55,786 nt of DNA from Bacteroidales bacterium (GTDB lineage Bacteria > Bacteroidota > Bacteroidia > Bacteroidales > Tenuifilaceae): assembly GCA_016931855.1 (NCBI GenBank), contig JAFGDZ010000004.1, positions 1-55,786 of the forward strand, given 5' to 3'. The notes under the pieces were generated by a model. It was not told the DNA's origin. It did no database searches and was given only the letters and a program-made list of their open reading frames with translations. The translations under genes and the position numbers were made by a program. This document shows positions 44,067 through 52,669 of this stretch, in pieces. How positions within the stretch are numbered: position 1 is the first letter of the stretch; each line of letters opens with the position of its first letter.

Positions 44067-45089
44067 TTATCTCATTAAGAATGGGAACTTATCTACATTC
44101 TTAAGGGCAATCCCAGTTCCTCTTGCAACGGCATGAAGCGGATCCTCTGCTACGTGGAACGGAATGTTTATTTTATCGGTTAGGCGTTTGTCTAGCCCTC
44201 TTAGTAGAGCGCCACCACCAGCAAGGTAGATCCCTTTTTGTACAATATCTGCATAAAGTTCAGGTGGGGTTTGCTCTAGCACTCCAAGAATAGCGGTTTC
44301 TATCTTCGATATCGATTTGTCTAAACAGTGTGCAATTTCCTGATACGAAACGGGAACCTCAATAGGCAGCGCTGTCATTAGGTTTGGCCCCCTAACAATA
44401 AAGTCGGCAGGAGGTGTTTCCAAATCGGGAAGTGCAGAGCCTACGGCAATTTTGATATCCTCGGCAGTTCTTTCTCCAATTTTGATGTTGTGCTGATGAC
44501 GCATGTATGCCTGAATGTCAGCAGTAAAACCATCGCCGGCAATACGAACCGATTTGTTGCAAACAATACCGCCCAGTGCAATAACTGCAATCTCAGTGGT
44601 ACCACCTCCTATATCAACAACCATGCTTCCTTCTGGCGCCTCTACATCTATGCCTATACCTAGCGATGCGGCCATTGGCTCATATATCATGTAAACGTCG
44701 CGTCCGCCGGCATGCTCCGATGAGTCCCTAACGGCACGAATTTCCACCTCGGTGCTGCCGCTTGGAATGCAAACAACCATGCGAAGCGATGGGGTAAAGA
44801 TGCGGTTCTTGGTGTTTATCATCTTTATCATGCCCCTAATCATCTGCTCGGCTGCGTTAAAGTCGGCAATAACACCATCGCGTAGCGGTCTGATGGTTTT
44901 TATGTGCTCGTGGGTTTTGCCATGCATTTGGCGCGCTTTTTCGCCTATCGCAATTAGTTTCCCGCTGGCTTGGTCTATGGCTACTATCGAAGGTTCGTCA
45001 ACAACAATTTTATCGTTATATATGATGATTGTGTTTGCTGTCCCTAGGTCGATGGCTAGCTCCTGTGTAAAGAAAGAAAACATTCCCAT
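44067..45089 (-). CDS. mreB: Actin-like cell-shape protein MreB
   Basis: 340 residues. Actin-fold phosphate loops are visible: DLGTANT (14-20), the second loop VVDIGGGTTEIAVI and the GGGALLRGLD adenosine segment near 290. An amphipathic N-terminus (GMFSFFTQE) tethers it to the membrane. MreB filaments orient cell-wall elongation. It begins 37 bases after purH ends and is probably read from the purH promoter region. Confidence 0.98.
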   Translation of the reverse strand: MGMFSFFTQELAIDLGTANTIIIYNDKIVVDEPSIVAIDQASGKLIAIGEKARQMHGKTHEHIKTIRPLRDGVIADFNAAEQMIRGMIKMINTKNRIFTPSLRMVVCIPSGSTEVEIRAVRDSSEHAGGRDVYMIYEPMAASLGIGIDVEAPEGSMVVDIGGGTTEIAVIALGGIVCNKSVRIAGDGFTADIQAYMRHQHNIKIGERTAEDIKIAVGSALPDLETPPADFIVRGPNLMTALPIEVPVSYQEIAHCLDKSISKIETAILGVLEQTPPELYADIVQKGIYLAGGGALLRGLDKRLTDKINIPFHVAEDPLHAVARGTGIALKNVDKFPFLMR

Positions 45090-45126
45090 ATCCTATGCAG
45101 TATTATTTTGTTATCTAAGTGGTTTC

Positions 45127-46647
45127 CTAGTGTTTAAAATGTCTTACCCCAGTAAATACCATGGCTACGCCATTTTTGTTGCAGTACTCAACGCTATCCT
45201 TATCGTTAATGGATCCACCGGGCTGCACTACAGCGGTAATTCCTGCTTTATGAGCAGTTTCTACGCTGTCGGCAAAGGGGAAGAAGGCGTCGGAGGCCAT
45301 TACTGCTCCCTTTAGGTCAAAGCCAAAGGTGGCTGCTTTTTCTATTGCGTGCTTAAGGGCATCAATTCTTGATGTTTGTCCAACCCCACTTGCTATTAGC
45401 TGGTGGTTTTTGGCTAGAACAATGGCGTTTGATTTGGAGTGCTTAACCAGCTTGTTGGCAAAGGCCAAATCGTCAAGTTCGGCTTGTGTTGGCACCTTGT
45501 TGGTTGCAGGTTTCATGTCGCTAGGTGCTTGTACAGAGCTGTCGCGCTCCTGCACTAGCGCCCCGTTTAGTAACGTGCGGTATTGGTATTGTGGTAGCTC
45601 GTTTTGCTTCTGAATTAGGATGATGCGATTCTTTTTGCTGGTAAGCACAGGTAGCGCATCAGCGGTGTAACTGGGGGCAATAACTACCTCAAAGAAAATT
45701 TTGTTCATCTCTTCGGCGGTCTCCTTGTCAATAGGTCTGTTAGCTATTACCACACCTCCATATGCCGATACGGGATCTCCCGCAAGGGCATCTCTCCACG
45801 CTTGTGCTAGGCTTGAGCGGCTGGCTAGTCCGCATGCGTTGTTGTGCTTAAGTATGGCAACGGTTGGCTCCTCAGTAAATTCGTGAATTAGCGATACGGC
45901 CGCATCAATATCTAGCAAGTTGTTGTACGATATTTCTTTGCCGTGGAGCTGCTCAAAAAGCGCGCTAAAATTGCCGTAAAAAACACCTTTCTGGTGTGGG
46001 TTCTCTCCGTAGCGAAGCTGTTTGGAGCCTTGAACGCTCTGCTTGAACGCAGGTGCAGGGAACTCTTGGCTAAAGTAGCCAAATATTGCCGAGTCGTAGT
46101 GCGAGCTAACGTTGAATGCTTGTGCTGCAAAGTACTTGCGATCTTCAATGCTGGTTTCACCCTTCTTGGTTTCTAGCAAGTTGGTAAGGTCGTGATACTG
46201 GTTGCGTGAAGCAACAATAAGCACGTCGTTAAAGTTTTTTGCGGCTGCCCTAATTAGCGATATCCCGCCTATATCAATCTTCTCAATTATTTCAGATTCT
46301 GATGCTCCCGATGCAACGGTCTCCTCAAAGGGGTAAAGGTCAACAATAACTAAGTCTATTTCGGGAATTTGGTACTCTTGTAGCTGGAATAGGTCGTTCT
46401 CGTTTGCCCTTCTGGCTAAAATGCCTCCAAAAATTTTGGGATGAAGGGTTTTTACTCGTCCCCCTAGTATGGATGGGTATCCGGTAAGGTTTTCAACAGG
46501 AATAGCATTAACGCCACAATCTTCAATGAACTTTAAGGTTCCACCAGTTGAGTAAATTTCAATGTTTAACTTGTCTAGGGCTTTTACAATTACGTCTAAA
46601 TGGTCCTTGTAGTAAACCGAGATAAGGGCGGTTTTAATCTGTTTCAT
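45127..46647 (-). CDS. purH: Bifunctional AICAR transformylase/IMP cyclohydrolase
   Basis: 506 residues. The N-terminal MGS-fold IMP cyclohydrolase has STGGT (near 33-37) and the DLYPFEETV segment; the C-terminal AICAR transformylase has KHNNACG and the terminal SDAFFPFADSV and QPGGSINDK motifs. Together they perform the last two steps of IMP synthesis. It leads the purH-mreBCD-mrdA-rodA array, an arrangement I associate with Bacteroidota. Confidence 0.98.
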   Translation of the reverse strand: MKQIKTALISVYYKDHLDVIVKALDKLNIEIYSTGGTLKFIEDCGVNAIPVENLTGYPSILGGRVKTLHPKIFGGILARRANENDLFQLQEYQIPEIDLVIVDLYPFEETVASGASESEIIEKIDIGGISLIRAAAKNFNDVLIVASRNQYHDLTNLLETKKGETSIEDRKYFAAQAFNVSSHYDSAIFGYFSQEFPAPAFKQSVQGSKQLRYGENPHQKGVFYGNFSALFEQLHGKEISYNNLLDIDAAVSLIHEFTEEPTVAILKHNNACGLASRSSLAQAWRDALAGDPVSAYGGVVIANRPIDKETAEEMNKIFFEVVIAPSYTADALPVLTSKKNRIILIQKQNELPQYQYRTLLNGALVQERDSSVQAPSDMKPATNKVPTQAELDDLAFANKLVKHSKSNAIVLAKNHQLIASGVGQTSRIDALKHAIEKAATFGFDLKGAVMASDAFFPFADSVETAHKAGITAVVQPGGSINDKDSVEYCNKNGVAMVFTGVRHFKH

Positions 46648-46756
46648 TTTTTGTGGCTGATTGTGAGTGGTTTGCTATTTTGTGTCATTTTTGGAAATAC
46701 TTTTGCAAAAATGGCTAAATCATCTGAATTTGCGTTTATCATTGGCTTCTAAATTA

Positions 46757-46786
46757 CAAAAATATATGCAATTTTTTCTGAGCCAA
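46757..46786 (-). promoter_or_regulatory. Bacteroidota-type promoter upstream of purH-mre
   Basis: On the minus strand TTG (46786-46784), 19-base spacer, TATTTTTG (46764-46757): both elements and spacing fit the Bacteroidota consensus well. The leader to the purH ATG would be about 100 bases. The rest of the 46648-46975 gap holds another TATTTTTG on the plus strand near 46882 but no gene. Confidence 0.6.
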
Positions 46787-46975
46787 TTCTGAGCGCATAC
46801 TCATTCGCTTTTTGCAGCTCTTAGTCCATTTATTTAGCTATTGTTAACGGCACATGCCGCTTACTGTACCCGAAAATTTCTATTTTTGACCCTATTGCGC
46901 CATTAGTTGCTGTGTTTTGCATTGTGGGGGAGGGCGTTATCGTAATTGTTCCTAAATCTTTTGATTGCTCCGCTT

Positions 46976-48241
46976 ATGAAAGCATTAAAATCCGCAGTTA
47001 TTCTAGTAAAGCTTATACGGGAAAGTTTGGTGTTTGCTTACAACGCAATTTGGGCTAATAAGATGCGAACATTCCTATCTCTTCTTGGGGTTACCATTGG
47101 GATTTTTGCAATTATTACCGTTTTTACCATCCTCGATAGCTTGGAGAAGAACGTGCGCGAGAGCATTCAGTCGCTTGGCGATAACGTGGTTTATGTTGAT
47201 AAGTGGCCTTGGATTGGCGGCATGGATTTCCCTTGGTGGAAGTACATTAACAGGCCTCAGCCAAACCTCGACGACTTAGAGGTTATTAGGGAGAACAGTA
47301 AACTTGCCGAGGCCGCTTCGTTCTTTCTTAACTACCGCGCGTCGGTAAAGTACTCAGATAGAACCAAACCCGATATCTACGTTACTGCCGTTAGCTCCGA
47401 TTTTGAGCGTATCCGGGTTTTTGATTTGGAAAAGGGGCGCTACTTGTCGCCTTTTGAACTTAACGCTGGCCGAAACGTTGCCGTTATTGGCTCAACCATT
47501 GTTGATGATTTGTTTGATGGCAACGACCCTGTGGGGAAGTTTATTAAGGTTAAGGGGAGGAAGGTTCAAATTATTGGCGTTTTTAAAAAGGAGGGAAAAT
47601 CGGCCATGGTTGAAAATTCCCTCGATGATGCCATTGTTGTTCCCATTGGGTTTGCCAAAACCCAAATAGACTTTCGCCGTACTGGGGCTAGTATTATGAT
47701 TAAATCGGTGGAGGGCATTGCTGTTGACGATCTAATTGACGAGCTTAAGGGGATTCTCCGTTCGGCGCATAGGTTAAAGCCTCTTGACGAGGATAACTTT
47801 TCCCTTAACGAGCTTAGCATGATTAAGCAACAGGTTGATGGAATTTTTAAGATGATTGACCTTGCGGGTTGGATTATTGGCGGATTCTCAATTCTTGTTG
47901 GTGGCTTTGGTATTGCTAATATCATGTTTGTGTCGGTAAAGGAGCGCACAAGTATTATTGGCATACAGAAAGCGCTTGGGGCTAAGAACTACTTTATTTT
48001 GCTGCAATTCCTTTACGAGTCAGTTATCCTATCTGTGCTTGGTGGAACAATTGGCCTGTTGCTTATATTTTTCATGACTGTACTGGTAAGCAACGTAACC
48101 GAGTTCTCCATAAGTCTATCGGGGGGTAATGTGGTGCTTGGAATCACCATCTCGGCTGTTATTGGCATTATATCTGGTTTCGCGCCTGCTTGGTCGGCAT
48201 CAAAGCTTAGTCCAGTTGAGGCTATAAACACAAAGGCTTAG
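46976..48241 (+). CDS. MacB/FtsX-type ABC transporter permease
   Basis: 421 residues from the ATG at 46976; an in-frame TTG at 46946 is less likely. It has one N-terminal helix after a KMRTFLSLLGVTIGIFAII start, a MacB-type periplasmic domain (about 50-280) and three C-terminal helices with the FtsX signature (GGFGIANIMFVSVKERTSIIG). Such permeases work with a separate ATPase to drive lipoprotein or peptide export or efflux; no ATPase gene is beside it here. Its stop codon lies inside a terminator hairpin. Confidence 0.92.
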   Translation: MKALKSAVILVKLIRESLVFAYNAIWANKMRTFLSLLGVTIGIFAIITVFTILDSLEKNVRESIQSLGDNVVYVDKWPWIGGMDFPWWKYINRPQPNLDDLEVIRENSKLAEAASFFLNYRASVKYSDRTKPDIYVTAVSSDFERIRVFDLEKGRYLSPFELNAGRNVAVIGSTIVDDLFDGNDPVGKFIKVKGRKVQIIGVFKKEGKSAMVENSLDDAIVVPIGFAKTQIDFRRTGASIMIKSVEGIAVDDLIDELKGILRSAHRLKPLDEDNFSLNELSMIKQQVDGIFKMIDLAGWIIGGFSILVGGFGIANIMFVSVKERTSIIGIQKALGAKNYFILLQFLYESVILSVLGGTIGLLLIFFMTVLVSNVTEFSISLSGGNVVLGITISAVIGIISGFAPAWSASKLSPVEAINTKA

Positions 48242-48256
48242 GGAAATCCTAAGCCT
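48234..48256. terminator. Terminator hairpin containing both convergent stop codons
   Basis: AGGCTTAGG (48234-48242) and CCTAAGCCT (48248-48256) form a 9-bp stem with a 5-base loop; GTTGGTTTTTTA follows on the plus strand and TTTGTGTTTATAG on the minus. The TAG of the permease (48239-48241) and the TAG of rsmA (48251-48249) both lie in the stem. Sequence is thus coding, stop and terminator at once for two genes. Confidence 0.85.
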
Positions 48257-49037
48257 GTTGGTTTTTTAGTGCTGCTTCAACCGCGTTGGTTAGCTCCACA
48301 AACTGCTCAACGCTAAGTCGCTCGGGTCTTAAATCGAGCATTGTGGATTGTATGTTGGTTACTCCAAATCCCGATTTTAACGAGTTTCTCAACGTTTTCC
48401 GTCTCTGGTTAAAGGCGGCTTTTACCACTCTAACAAACATTTTTTCGTCGCAAGCCAGTTTCTGGGTGCTGTTGCGCGTTAGCCTTATTACTGCCGATTT
48501 TACCTTGGGTGGAGGGGTAAATACATTCTCGTTTACGGTAAACAGGTAGGTTATGTCGTAGTATGCCTGTAGTAGCACGCTAAGTATTCCGTAGGTTTTT
48601 GTTCCTGGCTTTTCGGCTAGTCGTTGCGCAACCTCTTTCTGTATCATCCCTACTACTTCGGGTATCATCTCCTTGTTCTCAAGTACCTTAAAGAAAATTT
48701 GGGACGATATGTTGTATGGGAAGTTCCCAATAATGGCAAGTTTCCCAGTAAACTGGGTGTCGAGGCGCATGCGTAAAAAATCGCCACTTATTAAGTTTGG
48801 CGTTAGTGCTGGATATTGGCTGTTTAGGTAGGTAACCGACTCATTATCAATCTCTGCTGCGTAAAACTTGCTGCCGTATTTGGGAAGTAGATGTTTGGTT
48901 AGAACGCCCATTCCTGGGCCAATCTCTAGTATGCTGTCTGCCTGAGTGCCATCAAGGCTTTCTACAATTTTCAGGGCAATGTTTTCGTCGTTAAGGAAGT
49001 GCTGTCCTAGCTGTTTCTTTGGGCGTACTGCTGGCAT
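48249..49037 (-). CDS. rsmA: 16S rRNA dimethyladenosine transferase RsmA (KsgA)
   Basis: 262 residues. [11 protein letters not shown] at the N-terminus, SAM-binding EIGPGMG (38-44), and catalytic NFPYNIS (105-111) are clear, as is RKTLRNSLK in the C-terminal helical domain. It dimethylates two adenines in helix 45 of 16S rRNA late in small-subunit assembly. It faces the permease and shares its terminator. Confidence 0.97.
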   Translation of the reverse strand: MPAVRPKKQLGQHFLNDENIALKIVESLDGTQADSILEIGPGMGVLTKHLLPKYGSKFYAAEIDNESVTYLNSQYPALTPNLISGDFLRMRLDTQFTGKLAIIGNFPYNISSQIFFKVLENKEMIPEVVGMIQKEVAQRLAEKPGTKTYGILSVLLQAYYDITYLFTVNENVFTPPPKVKSAVIRLTRNSTQKLACDEKMFVRVVKAAFNQRRKTLRNSLKSGFGVTNIQSTMLDLRPERLSVEQFVELTNAVEAALKNQQA

Positions 49038-49053
49038 GTTTTATTCTTTTGTG

Positions 49054-49061
49054 CAAAGATA
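49054..49061 (-). promoter_or_regulatory. Bacteroidota -7 element upstream of rsmA
   Basis: TATCTTTG on the minus strand matches TAnnTTTG, 16 bases before the ATG at 49037. No clear -33 TTG is found. Confidence 0.4.
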
Positions 49062-49203
49062 GTCTGAATATTGGATTCCGAGGGTAACTCATGCTTTTTG
49101 ATCTTCTTGTGCTCGTGAACGCATCGTTTTTGTTGCCTTTTGTTAAAGTAAAGGGTAATCAACGTCCTATTTTTTCTACCTTCGCATAATAACATCAGCT
49201 AAG

Positions 49204-50148
49204 TTGAAATCTGTAGTAGTTAAATACCTCCGAGCAATTATTGGCGTGGCAGTTTATCTTATTGTTGCCTATAAGATATTTGGCGCCGATAAGCATTTCT
49301 CTTTTAATGAGCTGCTTGAGCGTTCAAACTGGCTGCTGCTTTTTGCTGCAGTGCTGCTTATGCCCGTTTCGTGGTTCTTTGAGGCGTTAAAATGGAAAGT
49401 GGTTGTGGCCGAAGTTCAGCCATTGAATATTATGGATAGCTGGAAATCGGTTTGGTACGGTGTTGCCGCTGGTCAGCTCACGCCCAATAGGGTTGGCGAA
49501 CCGGTTGGAAGGGCGGCTCTGCTTCTCCCGCAGCATCGGGCACGAGGGATGTATGCTGCTGCATGGTGCGCATTCTCTCAGCAGCTGGCAACGCTTTTTT
49601 TTGGCGGTATCGGTTTGGCTATTTGGTTGTGCTCTGGGCTTCTGCTTCCTGGTTACTTGCTTGTTAGCAATGTTGCCATTGTAGGACTTGTATTTGGTTG
49701 GGTTGCAGTGGTTTTGTTTGTGGTTGTTGCACCCAATGCTCTGTTTAAACTAATTGTTCGAGTTCCCTTTGCCAGAAAATGGGTTGGTGATTCCACTCAT
49801 GTTTTTAGTAGAAGCGCTAGGGTTATTGCCGTATCTGTTGTTTTGAGTTTTATTCGATATGTCGTTTTTTCAACCCAGTTCCTGTTGCTGCTAATTGCTT
49901 TTGATGTTGATGCCTCTGTGCTTCTTCTATACGCGGCAGTTTGGTTAACCTATTTATTCTCGAGCGTAATTCCAACTTTTGCTTGGTCCGAGGCGGGTGT
50001 ACGTGCTGGTTTTTCAATTCTTTTTGTTGGTATGATTACGCCAAACACAGCGGTTGTGGCCCTTGCCGCAATGCTGTTATGGATTGTAAATGTTGGTTTG
50101 CCCGCACTTATGGGTGCGTGGATTCCTTGGGGGAGAGGAGGAAGTTGA
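49204..50148 (+). CDS. Flippase-like/lysylphosphatidylglycerol-synthase-TM family membrane protein
   Basis: 314 residues with about eight hydrophobic helices and family landmarks LLMPVSWFFEALKW (near 50-64), GQLTPNRVGEPVGRAALL (near 92-109) and a C-terminal PTFAWSEAGVRAGF. The family (PF03706) includes the flippase half of MprF and uncharacterised lipid-linked-sugar transporters. The only reasonable start is a TTG at 49204; an ATG within the first ~45 codons is absent. Its stop codon lies at the edge of the 110-bp repeat at 50152. Substrate unknown. Confidence 0.85.
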   Translation: MKSVVVKYLRAIIGVAVYLIVAYKIFGADKHFSFNELLERSNWLLLFAAVLLMPVSWFFEALKWKVVVAEVQPLNIMDSWKSVWYGVAAGQLTPNRVGEPVGRAALLLPQHRARGMYAAAWCAFSQQLATLFFGGIGLAIWLCSGLLLPGYLLVSNVAIVGLVFGWVAVVLFVVVAPNALFKLIVRVPFARKWVGDSTHVFSRSARVIAVSVVLSFIRYVVFSTQFLLLLIAFDVDASVLLLYAAVWLTYLFSSVIPTFAWSEAGVRAGFSILFVGMITPNTAVVALAAMLLWIVNVGLPALMGAWIPWGRGGS

Positions 50149-50151
50149 AGT

Positions 50152-50332
50152 TAGTCGGAAGTTACCGGAATGATTTGATTATCTGTGTTCATCTGATAAC
50201 TCTGTGTTGTCTGTGTTCTGTTAAATTGGAGGGAGTTTGAGGAAGTGGAAGAAGTGAAGGAGTATAGAAGTTAGCCGGAATAGTTTCATTATCTGTGTTC
50301 ATCTGAAAAATCTGTGTTGTCTGTGTTCTATT
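50152..50332. repeat. Inverted copies (one partial) of the 110-bp intergenic repeat
   Basis: A full unit is 50221-50330 and a partial unit ends exactly 110 bases earlier at 50220. Each ends ATCTGTGTTCATCTG, then CTGTGTTGTCTGTGTTCT, the reverse complement of the units at 11303-11520. The middle GGAGGGAGTTTGAGGAAGTG matches too. The following 50345-50390 carries another repetitive-looking sequence (AATTTGCGTTAATCCGT-AAATCCGT). The preceding gene's stop is within a few bases of the partial unit. Confidence 0.82.
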
Positions 50333-50411
50333 TTGTAACCCGTCATCACCTCTAATTTGCGTTAATCCGTAAAATCCGTTCTATTTGTGTTCTATTATTT
50401 TTAATCGAATT

Positions 50412-51539
50412 ATGAAAACCTACAACAAGCCTTCGGGCTCATACATAAGCCATTTTAGCAACATGGTAAAGAGTCGCGGAGGAATAAACCTAGCGCAGGG
50501 AATTCCTGGCTTTCAGCCTCCACAGCAGCTGGTGGAAATACTGCAAGCCGTGTCCACCCAACCTGTACATCAGTACGCTCCAGGCGTTGGTAACCCCGAT
50601 TTGCTTAGCATTATAGCGCAAAAGCACTCCGTAAATAGCGATAACCTGCTTATTGTGCAAGGTGCTACCGAAGGGCTTTCCTTGGTGTTTACCTATTTGC
50701 AGAAAATTCTGGGTAAGGGTTTTGCCGTGGCGTCGTTTGAGCCTGCGTATGAAAGTTATGTTCAGCTTCCTGCCATTTTTGGAAATCCATATCACTCTAT
50801 TCCGCTGGGCGATGGCTATAGCTTTAACGAGGAGACCTTTGTTAAAACCATAAAAGAACATCGCGTAAAACTGGTTTTTCTTAGTAGCCCTGGCAATCCC
50901 TTTGGTAAGGTATGGAGTAAGGCCGATGTGCTTCGTATGGTTGAACTAGCGGAGGAACTGGACTTTTATTTGGTTTTCGATGCGGTTTACCAAGAGCTTT
51001 ACTTTACACAAAAAACCTATGTGCCTTACGACATAACGTGTAAAAATCTGTTTGTTGTTGATAGCTTCTCCAAAATGCTGTGCATAACTGGTTGGCGAAT
51101 TGGTTATGTGCTTATGCACAGTAGTCATGTGCAGGGAGTGCGGTCGGTGCACGACTATATTGGGCTTTGCGCCCCATCGTTGCTACAGGTTGCGTTAGCT
51201 CAGTACTTGGCCGAGAGTCGCTATGGCAATGCTTTTGTTGCCAGTTTTAGGGAGCGGGTGTCGCACTCCTTCGGTTTGCTGTCCAGTGCACTAACTCAAC
51301 AGGGATTTTCTATTCCATCAATCGATGGTGGGTGCTTTGTGTGGGCTAAGCTCCCTAAGCCATTAACCGATGGATTTCAGTTTGCATCAAATCTCTACGA
51401 AACCGAGATGGTGGCCTCCATTCCTGGTGAGCATTTTAGTAAGAATTTTAGTAACTGGGTTCGTTTTAACGTGGCTCGTCCCATTGCTGATATTGAGCAG
51501 GCAATCCCTGCCATTGAGCGTTTTGTAAAATCTGTGTAA
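50412..51539 (+). CDS. Class I/II PLP-dependent aminotransferase, methionine aminotransferase-like
   Basis: 375 residues from the ATG at 50412; an upstream in-frame TTG at 50385 lies in repeat sequence. Fold-type I motifs: INLAQGIPGFQPP at the N-terminus, SSPGNPFGK (158-166), FDAVYQE and the PLP-lysine in DSFSKMLCITGWRIGY (Lys221). The closest type I recall is the YbdL/methionine aminotransferase branch, acting on methionine or aromatic keto acids. It is followed after two bases by GT2, with which it is probably co-transcribed. Confidence 0.9.
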   Translation: MKTYNKPSGSYISHFSNMVKSRGGINLAQGIPGFQPPQQLVEILQAVSTQPVHQYAPGVGNPDLLSIIAQKHSVNSDNLLIVQGATEGLSLVFTYLQKILGKGFAVASFEPAYESYVQLPAIFGNPYHSIPLGDGYSFNEETFVKTIKEHRVKLVFLSSPGNPFGKVWSKADVLRMVELAEELDFYLVFDAVYQELYFTQKTYVPYDITCKNLFVVDSFSKMLCITGWRIGYVLMHSSHVQGVRSVHDYIGLCAPSLLQVALAQYLAESRYGNAFVASFRERVSHSFGLLSSALTQQGFSIPSIDGGCFVWAKLPKPLTDGFQFASNLYETEMVASIPGEHFSKNFSNWVRFNVARPIADIEQAIPAIERFVKSV

Positions 51540-51541
51540 CC

Positions 51542-52669
51542 ATGATTTTTATTGCTATTCTGCTTGCACTCTCAGCCCTAGTTTATGTTGTAACTATTCT
51601 TATGTTCAGCATAGGGTGGCAACGGGTTTTTAAGCAGAGTAGCCATGCCAATCATTCCTGTTGCAAGAGTTCGGTTACCGTTGTGGTTCCATTTAGGAAC
51701 GAGGAGCGGAATTTGCCTGAGCTTGTAGCTTGTTTGCGTAATCAGGATTTGGACTCATCTCAGCTTGATGTGATTCTTGTTAACGATGGCTCTACCGATA
51801 GCTCTTTGGAAATTGCAACAACGCTTGTTCATGGCGATAGCCATTTTCGTGTTATATCGTTGCCCTTTGGGTTAGCGGGGAAAAAATCGGCCTTGCAGCA
51901 TGCTCTTCAATTTGCAACGGGTGACTACGTTATGCTTTTTGATGCCGATTCTACCGTTCCCCCATCATGGCTAAGGGAGATGCTCTGTTTTGCTGAGTCC
52001 CAAGGGCTAACGTTGCTGCAAGGGCCTGTTGATGTGTTGGGTGTGCGGTTGGGATTGCTGCAAACGCTGGAGTATGCTGCGTTAAGCGCTTCAACAGCTG
52101 GTGGCTTTGGTGTCGGGATGCCCATTATGGCCAGTTCGGCAAATCTACTGGTTAGGCGAAGCGTTTTTGCTACTCCTCGGGATGTGTTTAAAAGTCACAT
52201 CCCAAGTGGCGACGATATGTTCTTACTGCACCACGTAAAGGGTTTGCCCGGCGCAAAAACGGGTTACCTTCTTTCTGCTGGGGCAATGGCCTCAACCCTA
52301 GCCTCAAGTTCGCCTTTTGTTCAGCGTTTACGCTGGGCTGGTAAGGCTCCTGCTTATACCGATAGGCAAACCATTATTGTTGGCGCTACCGTTTTAGCAC
52401 TTAACCTTCTCCTAGTTGTGGGGGCGCTATTCTCTGCAGTTTATGGCAATAAGTCCTTTTCTTTGGTTATTCCGATTTGGATAGTTAAGGTTGCTGTAGA
52501 TTTGCTTCTGGTTTATCCTCACCTTAAGTTTCTAAACAGGCGTGGGCTTGTTTGGCTTTTTATACCTTTGCAAGTGCTTTACCCCATTTACGTGGTGGTT
52601 ACTGTTTTTGTATCGTTACTAATGCCTGTGTATAAGTGGAAGTCGCGAAAGATAATGGCCAGCAGCTAG
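51542..52669 (+). CDS. Membrane-bound GT2 family glycosyltransferase
   Basis: 375 residues. One N-terminal helix (about 2-22), a GT-A domain with VVPFRNEERNLPEL (near 50), VNDGSTDSS (near 80), the metal-binding DADS (near 138) and the product-site QRLRW near 261-265, then three C-terminal helices. This is the layout of processive or lipid-linked GT2 enzymes that transfer sugars at the inner membrane. Donor and acceptor are unknown. It starts 2 bases after the aminotransferase and overlaps the permease gene by 34 bases. Confidence 0.9.
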   Translation: MIFIAILLALSALVYVVTILMFSIGWQRVFKQSSHANHSCCKSSVTVVVPFRNEERNLPELVACLRNQDLDSSQLDVILVNDGSTDSSLEIATTLVHGDSHFRVISLPFGLAGKKSALQHALQFATGDYVMLFDADSTVPPSWLREMLCFAESQGLTLLQGPVDVLGVRLGLLQTLEYAALSASTAGGFGVGMPIMASSANLLVRRSVFATPRDVFKSHIPSGDDMFLLHHVKGLPGAKTGYLLSAGAMASTLASSSPFVQRLRWAGKAPAYTDRQTIIVGATVLALNLLLVVGALFSAVYGNKSFSLVIPIWIVKVAVDLLLVYPHLKFLNRRGLVWLFIPLQVLYPIYVVVTVFVSLLMPVYKWKSRKIMASS

